DNA from: DAHVFK01 sp963755395
GTDB lineage: Bacteria > Pseudomonadota > Gammaproteobacteria > Burkholderiales > SG8-39
Assembly (NCBI GenBank): GCA_963755395.1
Contig: CAVWJJ010000002.1
Span: 992,001 to 1,056,000 of the forward strand
Length of the DNA stretch: 64,000 bases
Reading direction: 5' to 3'
In this document: piece after piece, positions 34,583 to 42,618 of the stretch
Position numbering within the stretch: position 1 is the first letter of the stretch
Layout: each line of letters opens with the position of its first letter
Program-made: the position numbers and the translations under genes
Notes under the pieces: generated by a model
The model's database searches: none
The model's input: only the letters and a program-made list of their open reading frames with translations
What the model was told of the DNA's origin: nothing

Positions 34583-35244
34583 TGGACCGCCTCGCCCTCG
34601 ACGTCGCGCATCTGCTGGCCGGCGGCCTCGTGCTGGTGAGCTTCATGCTGCTCTACCAGGACCGCATGACCGGCCTGGTGAACAATTTCGCGCTGCACGC
34701 GCTGGTGGTCTCGCTCTCGGTCGCCTGGCAGGCGCATATCCAGCACGCGCCGCACCTGTACATCACCGCCGCGATCGCCCTGATCGTCAAGGCGATCGTG
34801 ATCCCGCTCGCCTTGCATCGCATCATCGTGCAGCTCGGGATCCATCGCACCATAGAAGCCGTGGTCGGCATCGGGCAGACGATGCTCGCGGGCATCGGCC
34901 TGGTAGCGCTTTCGATCATGGTCATGCTGCCGATCACCGCCAAGGCGGGTACGCTGACCCAGCAGGACCTCGCCTTCGCGCTGTCGGTGCTGCTGCTCGG
35001 CCTGCTGATGATGATCTCGCGCCGCAACGCGGTGAGCCAGGTGATCGGCTTCATGTCGATCGAGAACGGGCTGATTCTGGCCGCGACCGGCGCCAAGGGG
35101 ATGCCGCTGGTGGTGGAGATCAGCGTCGCGTTCTCGATCCTGGTCGCGCTGATCGTGATCGGGGTGTTCCTGTTCCGCATCCGCGAGCGCTTCGACACGG
35201 TCGACATCCACGCGCTGCACCAATATCGGGGCGAGCAGCCGTGA
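34582..35244 (+). CDS. hyfE: Hydrogenase-4-like subunit E, NuoK-like
   Basis: A 220-residue membrane protein of the HyfE family, with about six hydrophobic helices and a NuoK-like part in the second half (VSQVIGFMSIENGLILAATGAKGMPLVVEISVAF with the Glu in SIENG conserved). Short polar C-terminus RERFDTVDIHALHQYRGEQP. It overlaps hyfC by 1 bp and hyfF by 4 bp, indicating stoichiometric translation. Confidence 0.87.
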   Translation: MDRLALDVAHLLAGGLVLVSFMLLYQDRMTGLVNNFALHALVVSLSVAWQAHIQHAPHLYITAAIALIVKAIVIPLALHRIIVQLGIHRTIEAVVGIGQTMLAGIGLVALSIMVMLPITAKAGTLTQQDLAFALSVLLLGLLMMISRRNAVSQVIGFMSIENGLILAATGAKGMPLVVEISVAFSILVALIVIGVFLFRIRERFDTVDIHALHQYRGEQP

Positions 35245-36689
35245 CGGACCCGGGCAACTTCTTCGTCGGCGCCGTGCTGATCATCCCCGCGGTGAGCGCG
35301 GGCCTGCTCGCGGCGCTGCCGGACGACAGGCTGACGGCGCGGCTCAACGTGCTGGCGGCGCTACTGACATTTCTCGCGGCGACGGTGCTGTTCTTCGAGC
35401 GTCCGGCTACCGGGCGCTATCTCATCGTCGACGATCTGAACGTCGTGTTCATCGTGCTGAGCACCTTCGTCGGCTTCACCACCAGCGTGTTCAGCGGCAG
35501 CTACATCGCGCACGAGCTGGAGAGCGGCAAGCTGACCTCGGTCTACCTGCGCTTCTACCACGCGATGTACCAGACGCTGATGTTCGGCATGAACCTGGCG
35601 CTGCTGTCCAACAACGTCGGCCTGATGTGGGTCGCGATCGAGCTCGCGACGCTCACCACGGTGCTGATGGTCGGGATCTACCGCACGCCCGCCGCGCTCG
35701 AGGCGGCGTGGAAGTATTTTCTTCTGGGCAGCGTCGGCATCGCGCTGGCGCTGTTCGGCACCATCCTCGTCTACCTGGCGGCCCATTCGGTGGTGGGCGA
35801 AGGCCTGGACGCGATGGCCTGGAACGTGCTGGTGAAGCGGGCGCCCGAGTTCGACCCGGCGCTGCTCAACCTCGCGTTCCTGTTCCTGCTGCTCGGCTAC
35901 GGCACCAAGGTGGGCCTGGTGCCGCTGCACGCATGGCTGCCGGACGCGCACGCCGAAGGCCCGACGCCGATCTCGGCGGTGCTTTCGGGCCTGCTGCTCA
36001 ACGTGGCGCTGTTCGCCGTGCTGCGCTTCAAGAGCGTGATGGCGGCCAATCCGGGGGCGTTCGCGCCCGGGCCGCTGATGGTCTCGCTCGGGCTGCTGTC
36101 GGTGGTGTTCGCCTCGTTCATGCTCTACCGCAGGCACGACATCAAGCGCATGTTCGGCTATTCCTCGATCGAGCACATGGGCATCATCACTTTCGCCTTC
36201 GGCGTGGGCGGCCCGCTGGCGAACTTCGCCGGGCTGCTGCACATGACGCTGCACAGCCTCACCAAGTCCGCGATCTTCTACTGCGTCGGCCACATCGCGC
36301 AGGCGAAGGGAACCCAGCACATGCCCGACATCCGCGGGCTCACGGTGTCCCATCCCGCGCTCGGCTGGGGGCTCGTGTTCGGCGTCGCCGCGATCGCCGG
36401 ACTGCCGCCGATGGGCTTGTTCATGACCGAGTTTCTCATCCTCACGACCACGTTCGCGCGCCATCCGCTGCTGGCGATCGTGCTTGGGCTGAGCCTGCTG
36501 GTCGCGTTCGGCGCGCTGCTGTTGCGGCTGAACGGGCTGGCGTTCGGAGACCCGCAAGGCGGCCGCGAGCCGGCGCGTGCGTCGTTCGTGCCGGTGGTCG
36601 CCCACTTCGCGCTCGTTCTGGTGGCGGGAATCTGGCTCCCGCCCGCGCTCACGGCGTGGTTCCAGCACGTGGCCGGCCTTCTCAGGTAA
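35241..36689 (+). CDS. hyfF: Hydrogenase-4-like subunit F, NuoL/M/N-like
   Basis: A 482-residue antiporter-like subunit with about 14 helices. It has the GYGTKVGLVPLHAWLPDAHAEGPTPISAVLSGLLLNVAL motif, a lysine in KVGL, and RRHDIKRMFGYSSIEHMGIITF. The SGLLLN segment replaces the usual M-K pair of HyfB, as in HyfF relatives. GTG start at 35241 overlapping hyfE. It differs from HyfB by lacking the C-terminal arm. A companion HyfD is absent from the operon. Confidence 0.9.
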   Translation: MTDPGNFFVGAVLIIPAVSAGLLAALPDDRLTARLNVLAALLTFLAATVLFFERPATGRYLIVDDLNVVFIVLSTFVGFTTSVFSGSYIAHELESGKLTSVYLRFYHAMYQTLMFGMNLALLSNNVGLMWVAIELATLTTVLMVGIYRTPAALEAAWKYFLLGSVGIALALFGTILVYLAAHSVVGEGLDAMAWNVLVKRAPEFDPALLNLAFLFLLLGYGTKVGLVPLHAWLPDAHAEGPTPISAVLSGLLLNVALFAVLRFKSVMAANPGAFAPGPLMVSLGLLSVVFASFMLYRRHDIKRMFGYSSIEHMGIITFAFGVGGPLANFAGLLHMTLHSLTKSAIFYCVGHIAQAKGTQHMPDIRGLTVSHPALGWGLVFGVAAIAGLPPMGLFMTEFLILTTTFARHPLLAIVLGLSLLVAFGALLLRLNGLAFGDPQGGREPARASFVPVVAHFALVLVAGIWLPPALTAWFQHVAGLLR

Positions 36690-36695
36690 GGTGAC

Positions 36696-38120
36696 ATGGC
36701 AGCCGCGAACTGGCAGCGATCAATCAAGTCCCGCGAGGACTGGGAGCGGGCGGCCGCGCGTCTGCAGGCCGGCGAGCTGGCGCTGCTCGCCTTGTGGGGC
36801 GAGCCGGGGCAGGCGCACATGGCCGTCATGCACAACGAGACGGCGGCAATTGCGCTGCTAAGCGTCGCATGCGAGGCGAATCGCTATCCTTCGCTCGGGC
36901 GGGTGCACCCGCCGGCGATCCGGCTGGAGCGGGCGCTGCGCGACCTGGTCGGGCTCGAGCCCGAGGGCCTGCCCGATACGCGGCCCTGGCTGCGGCACGA
37001 CGGCGCCTACCGGTTCCTGCCGGCGGAGGGCGAGAGCCTGCACCAGATACCTGTCGGTCCGGTGCACGCGGGAATCATCGAGCCCGGCCACTTCCGCTTC
37101 AGCGCCAACGGCGAGACCGTGGTGCGGCTGGAGGAGCGCCTCGGCTACACCCACAAGGGCGTCGACGCCTTGATGGCCGGCGCGCCGCTCGAGCGCGCGG
37201 CGCGGCTCGCGGGGCGCCTCTCCGGTGACAGCACGGTCGCCTGCAGCCTCGCCTTCGCCCAGGCGGTGGAGGCAGCGCTCGAGCTGGAAATCCCGTCGCG
37301 CGCGGCCTGGCTGCGCGCGCTGCTCGCCGAGCTCGAGCGGCTGGCCAATCACCTGGGCGACATCGGCGCGGTCTGCAACGACGCCGCCTTCGCCATCATG
37401 CACGCGCAATTCGCCCTGCTGCGCGAGAGGGTGCTGCGGGGCTCGGACGCCTGCTTCGGCCACCGGCTGATGATGGACCGCGTCGTGCCAGGCGGCGTGA
37501 GCTGCGATCTGCCGCCCGACGGCGAGCAGCGCCTGCGCGCACTGGTGGCGCAGGTTCGCAAGGACTTTCCGGACCTGGTCGAAGTTTACGAGAACACTGC
37601 GTCGCTCAAGGACCGCACGGTCGGAACCGGCATTCTCGCGCCTGCGCTTGCGCGCCAGTATGCCGCCGGGGGCTTCGTCGGACGCGCCTCGGGGCGCGAC
37701 TTCGATGCGCGCCGTACGCCCGGCTACGCGCCCTACGAAGCGCTTCATTTCGAGGTCCCGGTGGTGCACGCGGGCGACGTGAATGCGCGCGTCTGGATCC
37801 GGATCCGCGAGGCCCAGCAGAGCCTCGCGCTGATCGAGCAGATACTGGCCCAGCTTCCGCCCGGATCGCTCGCCTGCCCGCTCGCGCCGCAGTCGGCGGG
37901 CGATACATGCGAAGGCGCCGCGCTGGTCGAGGGATTCCGCGGCGACATCTTCGCCTGGGTCAGGATCGCGCCCGACGGGCGCGTCGTGCGCTGCCACCTG
38001 CGCGACCCTTCGTGGTTCCAGTGGCCGCTGCTCGAAGCGGCGATAGAGGGCAACATCGTGGCCGATTTCCCTCTATGCAACAAGTCGTTCAACTGCTCGT
38101 ATTCCGGGCACGACCTGTAG
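36696..38120 (+). CDS. NuoCD/HyfG-like large subunit lacking nickel ligands
   Basis: A 474-residue soluble subunit fused from a NuoC-like N-terminus (1-110) and a NuoD/hydrogenase-large-like body. True [NiFe] enzymes bind nickel with two CxxC motifs. Here the first position reads LSGDSTVACSLAF (one cysteine, no CxxC) and the C-terminus reads LCNKSFNCSYSGHDL, with Cys461 and Cys467 spaced CX5C instead of DPCxxC. No CxxC occurs anywhere in the protein. It therefore cannot carry a canonical Ni-Fe centre and the complex belongs to the energy-converting hydrogenase-related (Ehr) group. Start ATG 36696, 6 bp after hyfF. Confidence 0.85.
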   Translation: MAAANWQRSIKSREDWERAAARLQAGELALLALWGEPGQAHMAVMHNETAAIALLSVACEANRYPSLGRVHPPAIRLERALRDLVGLEPEGLPDTRPWLRHDGAYRFLPAEGESLHQIPVGPVHAGIIEPGHFRFSANGETVVRLEERLGYTHKGVDALMAGAPLERAARLAGRLSGDSTVACSLAFAQAVEAALELEIPSRAAWLRALLAELERLANHLGDIGAVCNDAAFAIMHAQFALLRERVLRGSDACFGHRLMMDRVVPGGVSCDLPPDGEQRLRALVAQVRKDFPDLVEVYENTASLKDRTVGTGILAPALARQYAAGGFVGRASGRDFDARRTPGYAPYEALHFEVPVVHAGDVNARVWIRIREAQQSLALIEQILAQLPPGSLACPLAPQSAGDTCEGAALVEGFRGDIFAWVRIAPDGRVVRCHLRDPSWFQWPLLEAAIEGNIVADFPLCNKSFNCSYSGHDL

Positions 38121-38131
38121 GATGAGGGGGC

Positions 38132-38671
38132 ATGCGTAGATTGCTGTTCAAGAGCTTCGTGCAGGGCACGCTCACCGAGCCCCCGCCGGTGGCCGACGCG
38201 AGCGCGCTGGCCGAGCTCGCTGCACGCGTGAACCAGGCTTCCCACCGGCGTCTGGGACGAGCGCTGTCCATCCGGGAGGTGGACGCGGGCTCATGCAACG
38301 GCTGCGAGCTGGAAATCCACGCTCTCGCCAACGTGTTCTACGATCTCGAGCGCTTCGGCTTGCGCTTCGTTGCCTCGCCGCGCCACGCCGACGTGCTGCT
38401 GGTGACCGGTCCGGTGAGCGCGAATATGCGCGAAGCGTTGGAGCGCACCTACCGCGCTACGCCCGATCCGAAGTGGGTCGTCGCGAGCGGCGATTGCGCG
38501 CGCGACGGGGGGCTCTACGCCGCCAGTCCGGCCTGCGGCGGCGGCGTGTCGAAGGTGCTGCCGGTCGACCTGCACATACCCGGCTGCCCGCCGTCGCCGG
38601 TCGCGCTGCTCAAGGGCCTGCTCGCGCTGCTCGAAAGCGTGGCGGCGAGCTCACGAGGAGAGAAGATATGA
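38132..38671 (+). CDS. NuoB/HyfI-like iron-sulphur subunit
   Basis: A 179-residue small subunit that binds the N2-like [4Fe-4S] cluster: CNGC (SCNGCELEIHALAN), GDCARDGG and PGCPPSPVALLKGL, i.e. four cysteines in the order seen in NuoB and HyfI. The N-terminal 45 residues are less conserved. Thus the electron-accepting cluster is complete even though the neighbouring large subunit has lost its nickel site. RBS GAGGGGG. Its stop overlaps the small-protein ATG (ATGA, 4 bp). Confidence 0.9.
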   Translation: MRRLLFKSFVQGTLTEPPPVADASALAELAARVNQASHRRLGRALSIREVDAGSCNGCELEIHALANVFYDLERFGLRFVASPRHADVLLVTGPVSANMREALERTYRATPDPKWVVASGDCARDGGLYAASPACGGGVSKVLPVDLHIPGCPPSPVALLKGLLALLESVAASSRGEKI

Positions 38672-38793
38672 GCGATGAGTCGGAGAAAAAGGGCTATTCG
38701 ACGATGCAGATCGCGATCGCCGGCCTCGGCGCGGGGATCGTGCTGGTTCTGATCATGATCTTGCTGAGCATCAGCGGCCTGCTGTCGGGTTGA
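38668..38793 (+). CDS. 41-residue single-helix membrane protein coupled to the hydrogenase-like operon
   Basis: Starts with ATG at 38668 that overlaps the stop of the iron-sulphur subunit gene by 4 bp. The protein is MSDESEKKGYSTMQ followed by one long hydrophobic helix (about residues 15-38, IAIAGLGAGIVLVLIMILL...) and a glycine end; the acidic/basic start would be on the cytoplasmic side. No family is known to me. The coupling implies that the protein is made in proportion to the complex, so it may be a small membrane subunit or assembly factor. The ribosome site GAGGAGAGAAG is 4-6 bp upstream. The next crotonase gene starts 10 bp after its stop. Confidence 0.6.
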   Translation: MSDESEKKGYSTMQIAIAGLGAGIVLVLIMILLSISGLLSG

Positions 38794-38803
38794 CGCAAAG
38801 CGC

Positions 38804-39661
38804 ATGGCCTACACAGACATCCGCTACGAGGTGGCCGAGCGCATCGCCACCGTGACGCTCGAACGGCCCGACAAGCTGAACGCCTTCACCCGCGCCATGC
38901 GCGACGAGCTGATCGACGCCTTCGCGCGCGCCGACGCCGACGACGAGGTGCGCGCGGTGATCGTCACCGGCGCCGGGCGCGCCTTCTGCGCCGGGGCCGA
39001 CCTCTCGGCGGGCGGCGCGACCTTCGACTACGCCAAGCGCGACGGTCTGAGCGCCGAAACCCATCGCGACGGCGGCGGGCAGGTGACGCTGCGCATCTTC
39101 GAGATGAAGAAGCCGGTCATCGCCGCGGTCAACGGTCCGGCGGTCGGCATCGGCGCCACCATGCAGCTGCCGATGGACGTGCGCCTGTGCTCGAGCGAGG
39201 CGCGCTTCGGCTTCGTCTTCACCCGCCGCGGCATCGTGCCGGAGGCCTGCTCGAGCTGGTTTCTGCCGCGCCTGGTGGGCATCGGCCAGGCGCTCGAGTG
39301 GACGCTCTCGGGACGCGTGTTCGGCGCCGACGAGGCGCTTGCCGGCGGGCTGGTGCAGCGCGTGCTAGCGCCCCAAGAGCTGATGCCGGCGGCGCGCGCG
39401 CTGGCGCGCGAGATCGCCGACAACACCGCGCCGGTCGCGGTGGCGCTCGCGCGCCAGATGATGTGGCGCATGCTCGGCGCCGACCATCCGATGGAAGCGC
39501 ACAAGCTCGATTCGCGCGGCATCTTCCACCTCGGCCGCTCGCCCGACGTGGCCGAAGGAATCGCTGCCTTCAGGGAAAAGCGCGCGCCGCGCTTCGGCAT
39601 GCGCGTCTCGCGCGACATGCCGCCGCACTATCCTTGGTGGGCGGAAAGGAATTTCGAGTAG
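38804..39661 (+). CDS. Crotonase/enoyl-CoA hydratase family protein
   Basis: A 285-residue crotonase-fold enzyme. The CoA-pocket motif GAGRAFCAGADLSAGG (about 57-72) and oxyanion loop GPAVGIGATMQLPMDVRL are present. The glutamate pair of classic hydratases is not seen: the first site is Gln/Met (TMQLPMD) and the second region is FVFTRRGIVPEACSSW. The true reaction may therefore be isomerisation or a specialised hydration. Start ATG 38804, 10 bp after the small membrane protein, so it may be cotranscribed with the Ehr-type operon, although a direct functional link is not evident. Confidence 0.82.
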   Translation: MAYTDIRYEVAERIATVTLERPDKLNAFTRAMRDELIDAFARADADDEVRAVIVTGAGRAFCAGADLSAGGATFDYAKRDGLSAETHRDGGGQVTLRIFEMKKPVIAAVNGPAVGIGATMQLPMDVRLCSSEARFGFVFTRRGIVPEACSSWFLPRLVGIGQALEWTLSGRVFGADEALAGGLVQRVLAPQELMPAARALAREIADNTAPVAVALARQMMWRMLGADHPMEAHKLDSRGIFHLGRSPDVAEGIAAFREKRAPRFGMRVSRDMPPHYPWWAERNFE

Positions 39662-39682
39662 GGACGTTCGGCACGCGGCGCC

Positions 39683-40350
39683 TCACGGCAGCACCCCGAG
39701 CTCGTCGAGCGAACGGTGCAGCTCGAGCGGATCGGCGTAGACGCGGAACGCGCCCGCGCGGCTGAGCTAGTCGGCGCCGTAGCCGCCGCTCAGCAGCCCG
39801 ACGCTCAGCATGCCGGCGCGACGCGCGCGGGGAGCAGGTCCCACACCGCGTCGCCCACGACGTAGCAGTCCTCGGGCCTCGCGCCCATCCTCTGCTGGCA
39901 GGCGAGGAAGGAGTCGGGCTCGGGCTTGGCGCGCGCGACGCTGCCGCGCTCGATCACCACCGTCTCGTCGCCCAGCCCGAGCGACGCGAGAGAGGCGTCA
40001 ATCTCGGGGCGCTGGCCGGAGGTCGCGATGCCGAACGCGATGCCCGGAGGCGCGCAGGTAGCGCGAGCAGGTCGACCGCGCCGCGCAGCGGCCGGCGCGT
40101 GGGCAGCAGCTCGGCGAAAAAGCGCGCCGTGGCGGCGCTGCAGCTGCGCCGCCTCGTCCCGGCTGACTTCGCGCCCGAGCTCACGCCCGACCGCGCGCGT
40201 GAACAGGCCGCCGCTCATGCCGATCCGGCGGTGATCGCGCCAGCCGTCGATCGGCATCCCGGCCTCGGCGAGCGCGCGCTGCCAGGCGAACACGTGAGCG
40301 TAGACCGTATCCACCAGGGTGCCGTCGAGGTCGAAGATCAGCGCGCGCAT
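39683..40350 (-). pseudogene. Broken HAD-family phosphatase (several frameshifts and one stop)
   Basis: The N-terminus MRALIFDLDGTLVDTVYAHVFAWQRAL is a clear HAD hydrolase (motif I DLDGT), and the C-terminal region has VVGDAVWDLL (motif IV). Between them the reading frame changes at about 40120 and again near 40060 and 40045, and the extreme C-terminus continues only after another shift near 39830. An in-frame TAG (39767-39769) replaces the expected codon after GGYGAD, and the natural end is a TGA at 39683-39685. The combination of an internal stop with multiple indels points to a decaying gene, although sequence errors could explain part of it. Product, if intact, would be a phosphoglycolate-phosphatase-like enzyme. 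Confidence 0.7.
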
Positions 40351-40467
40351 AACCCGACGGGCGTGTCGAAAAATGGCTGCGGCCGCCGTCCAAGCCCGTA
40401 TCTTTTCGTCCGACGCGTCTCGCGAAGAGGCCTTTGCGCGCAAAGCTCGGTCCGAAACGAGACCAAT

Positions 40468-40532
40468 TTGACAGTCAACGAGCACATAATCGTCCAGCAT
40501 GATAATTCGAATGGGTCTAATCCAGACTGTCA
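40468..40532. promoter_or_regulatory. Inverted-repeat pair upstream of the MASE4 kinase gene
   Basis: TTGACAGTCAA (40468-40478) is a palindrome with a one-base spacer. It pairs with GACTGTCA (40525-40532), giving 8-bp inverted repeats 48 bp apart. The stretch 40351-40571 is AT-richer than its surroundings and has no gene; these repeats may be operator sites for the kinase gene at 40572. No good -10 box was found. Confidence 0.25.
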
Positions 40533-40571
40533 TGTCTTGCATTCCGAGCGGGCGAGCGCTGTCCTTGCGCG

Positions 40572-42166
40572 ATGTCTGATCAAGCGAGACAAGAGCGCCG
40601 CCCGTTCCTGTCCACCTTCCCCGCGCGGGCGGGCGAGCGCCGGCTCGCGCTCGGGGTGGTGCTGCTGTCGACGGCCGTCTTTCTCGCGCTGGCGCCGTTC
40701 GCGAAGCGGCCGCTGGCGCCGGTCGACGCCTTCCTCCCGATCTACCAGTCCGCGCTGATCATCACCGACTTCATCACGGCGGTGCTGCTGTTCGGCCAGT
40801 TCGCGATTCTGCGCTCGCGCGCGCTGCAGGTGCTGGCCTGCGCCTACCTGTTCAGCTCGCTCATGGCGGTCGCGCACGCCCTCACGTTTCCCGGGCTGTT
40901 CAGCAGGACTGGCCTGTTCGCGGGGCAGCAGACCACGGCGTGGCTGTACTTTCTGTGGCACGGCGGCTTTCCGCTGCTGGTGATCGGCTACGCGCTGCTG
41001 CGGAGCCGCGAGACGCAAGCCCAACCGCCGCGCGGCGACGCGCTGCGCGGATCCTGGCCGGCATCGGGGTGACGGCGGCCGCGGTTTGCTCGCTCATGCT
41101 GCTCACGAGCGAGGGCAACGATCTGCTGCCGGTCATCATGCGGGGCAACAGCGACGCGCCCGCGAAGGTCGTTGTCGCTTCGCTCACCTGGCTGTTGAGC
41201 CTTGCCGCACTGCCGGCGCTGTGGCGGCGGCGGCCGCACTCGGTGCTCGACCTGTGGTTGATGGTGGCGGTGTCGTGTGGATCTTCGACAGCGCGCTGGC
41301 CGCGGTGCTCAATCACGCGCGCTTCGATCTGGGCTGGTACGCGGGGCGGGTGTACGGCCTGCTCGCCTCGAGCTTCGTGCTCGCGGTGCTGTTGCTGGAG
41401 AACGGCCGGCTCTACGCCCTGCTCGCCGAGGCGCACGCGGACGAGCGCCGCGAGCGCAGGCGGGCCGAGGAACGGACCGCCGAGCTGGCTGCGGTCAACA
41501 GGGAGCTGGACGCGTTTTCGTACTCGGTCTCGCATGACCTGCGCGCGCCCCTGCGCGCCATAGACGGTTACTCGCGGATGATCGAGGAAGATTACGGCGA
41601 ACGACTCGACGAGGAGGGTCGGCGCCTGCTGGCGGTGGTACGGGGCAGCAGCCAGAAGATGGGGATGCTGATCGACGACCTGCTGGGACTCTCGCGCGTC
41701 GGGCGCAGCGAGCTGGCGCGGACGCAAGTCGACATGGCCGCGCTCGTGCGGGAGGTTCGGCGGGAGGCTCGGCGAGGCCTCGCCCGCCCAGGTCGAGCTG
41801 GAGGCGATGCCGGTCGGCTACGGCGACCGCTCGCTGCTCAAGCAGGTGTGGGCGAACCTGATGCAGAACGCGCTCAAGTACAGCTCCAAGCGCGATCGGC
41901 CGCGGGTCGACATCGGCGGGCGGGCCGAGGGCGCCGAGACGGTCTACTGGGTGCGCGACAACGGAGTCGGCTTCGACATGAAGTACTACGATAAGCTGTT
42001 TGGCGTGTTCCAGCGCCTGCACGGCGCCGACGAATTCCCCGGCACCGGGATCGGCCTCGCGATCGTGCAGCGCGTCGTCGCGCGCCACGGCGGGCGCGTC
42101 TGGGGCGAGGGCAAGGCGGGCGAGGGCGCAGCGTTCTACTTTGCATTGCCGCTGGAGGCCGGATAG
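40572..42166 (+). pseudogene. MASE4-type membrane sensor histidine kinase (three apparent frameshifts)
   Basis: About 530 residues when three breaks near 41040, 41270 and 41775 are bridged. The N-terminus is a MASE4 integral-membrane sensor (YQSALIITDFITAVLLFGQF, HALTFPGLF, QTTAWLYFLWHGGFPLLVIGYALL), about eight helices in all. It is followed by a HisKA box (ELDAFSYSVSHDLRAPLRAIDGYSRMI with the phospho-His) and an HATPase domain (WANLMQNALKYSS, DNGVGFDMKYYDKLFGVFQRLHG, GIGLAIVQR). The family of phytochrome-like kinases passes phosphate to the single-domain regulator encoded immediately downstream (stop TAG abuts its ATG). The conserved text across all breaks suggests that the gene is intact in nature. 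Confidence 0.72.
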
Positions 42167-42610
42167 ATGGACGATGCCGGGCAGGTAGAGATCCTTCTGG
42201 TCGAGGACGATCCGGCCGATGCCGAGATGACGCTGCGCGCCCTGCGCCAGAACAAGCTCGCCAACCGCGTGCATTGGGTGAAGGACGGCGCCGAGGCGCT
42301 CGAGTTCATGTTCCGCTCCGGGAGCTACGCGGGCCGCGATCCGAACCATGCTCCGAAGCTCATCATGCTCGACATCAAGATGCCGAAAGTGGACGGCATC
42401 GAGGTGCTCAGGCGACTCAAGGCAAATGAGGCGACGCGCGCGGTGCCGGTTGTGGTGATGACCTCGTCCAACGAGGAGCAGGACGTGATGGAAAGCTACC
42501 GCCTGGGCGTCAACAGCTACATCGTGAAGCCGGTGCACTTCGACTCGTTTGTCGAGACGGTGGCGAAGATCGGCCTGTACTGGGTTCTGACCAACAGGGT
42601 TCCGCAATAG
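42167..42610 (+). CDS. Single-domain response regulator (Rcp1-like)
   Basis: A 147-residue receiver domain, intact. Acidic pair DD in LVEDDPADAEMTL, phosphoacceptor Asp in LIMLDIKMPKVDG, Thr/Ser in VVMTSSN and Lys in YIVKPVHF. No output domain, as in Rcp1 regulators paired with phytochrome-type kinases. It starts directly after the kinase gene and ends 8 bp before the large GGDEF-EAL gene, so the three genes read as one phosphorelay operon. Its intactness in an error-prone block is notable. Confidence 0.9.
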   Translation: MDDAGQVEILLVEDDPADAEMTLRALRQNKLANRVHWVKDGAEALEFMFRSGSYAGRDPNHAPKLIMLDIKMPKVDGIEVLRRLKANEATRAVPVVVMTSSNEEQDVMESYRLGVNSYIVKPVHFDSFVETVAKIGLYWVLTNRVPQ

Positions 42611-42618
42611 GCGGGCGA

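Noticed and set aside
36696..38120. True [NiFe] hydrogenase large subunit
   Set aside because: No CxxC pair at either nickel-binding site.
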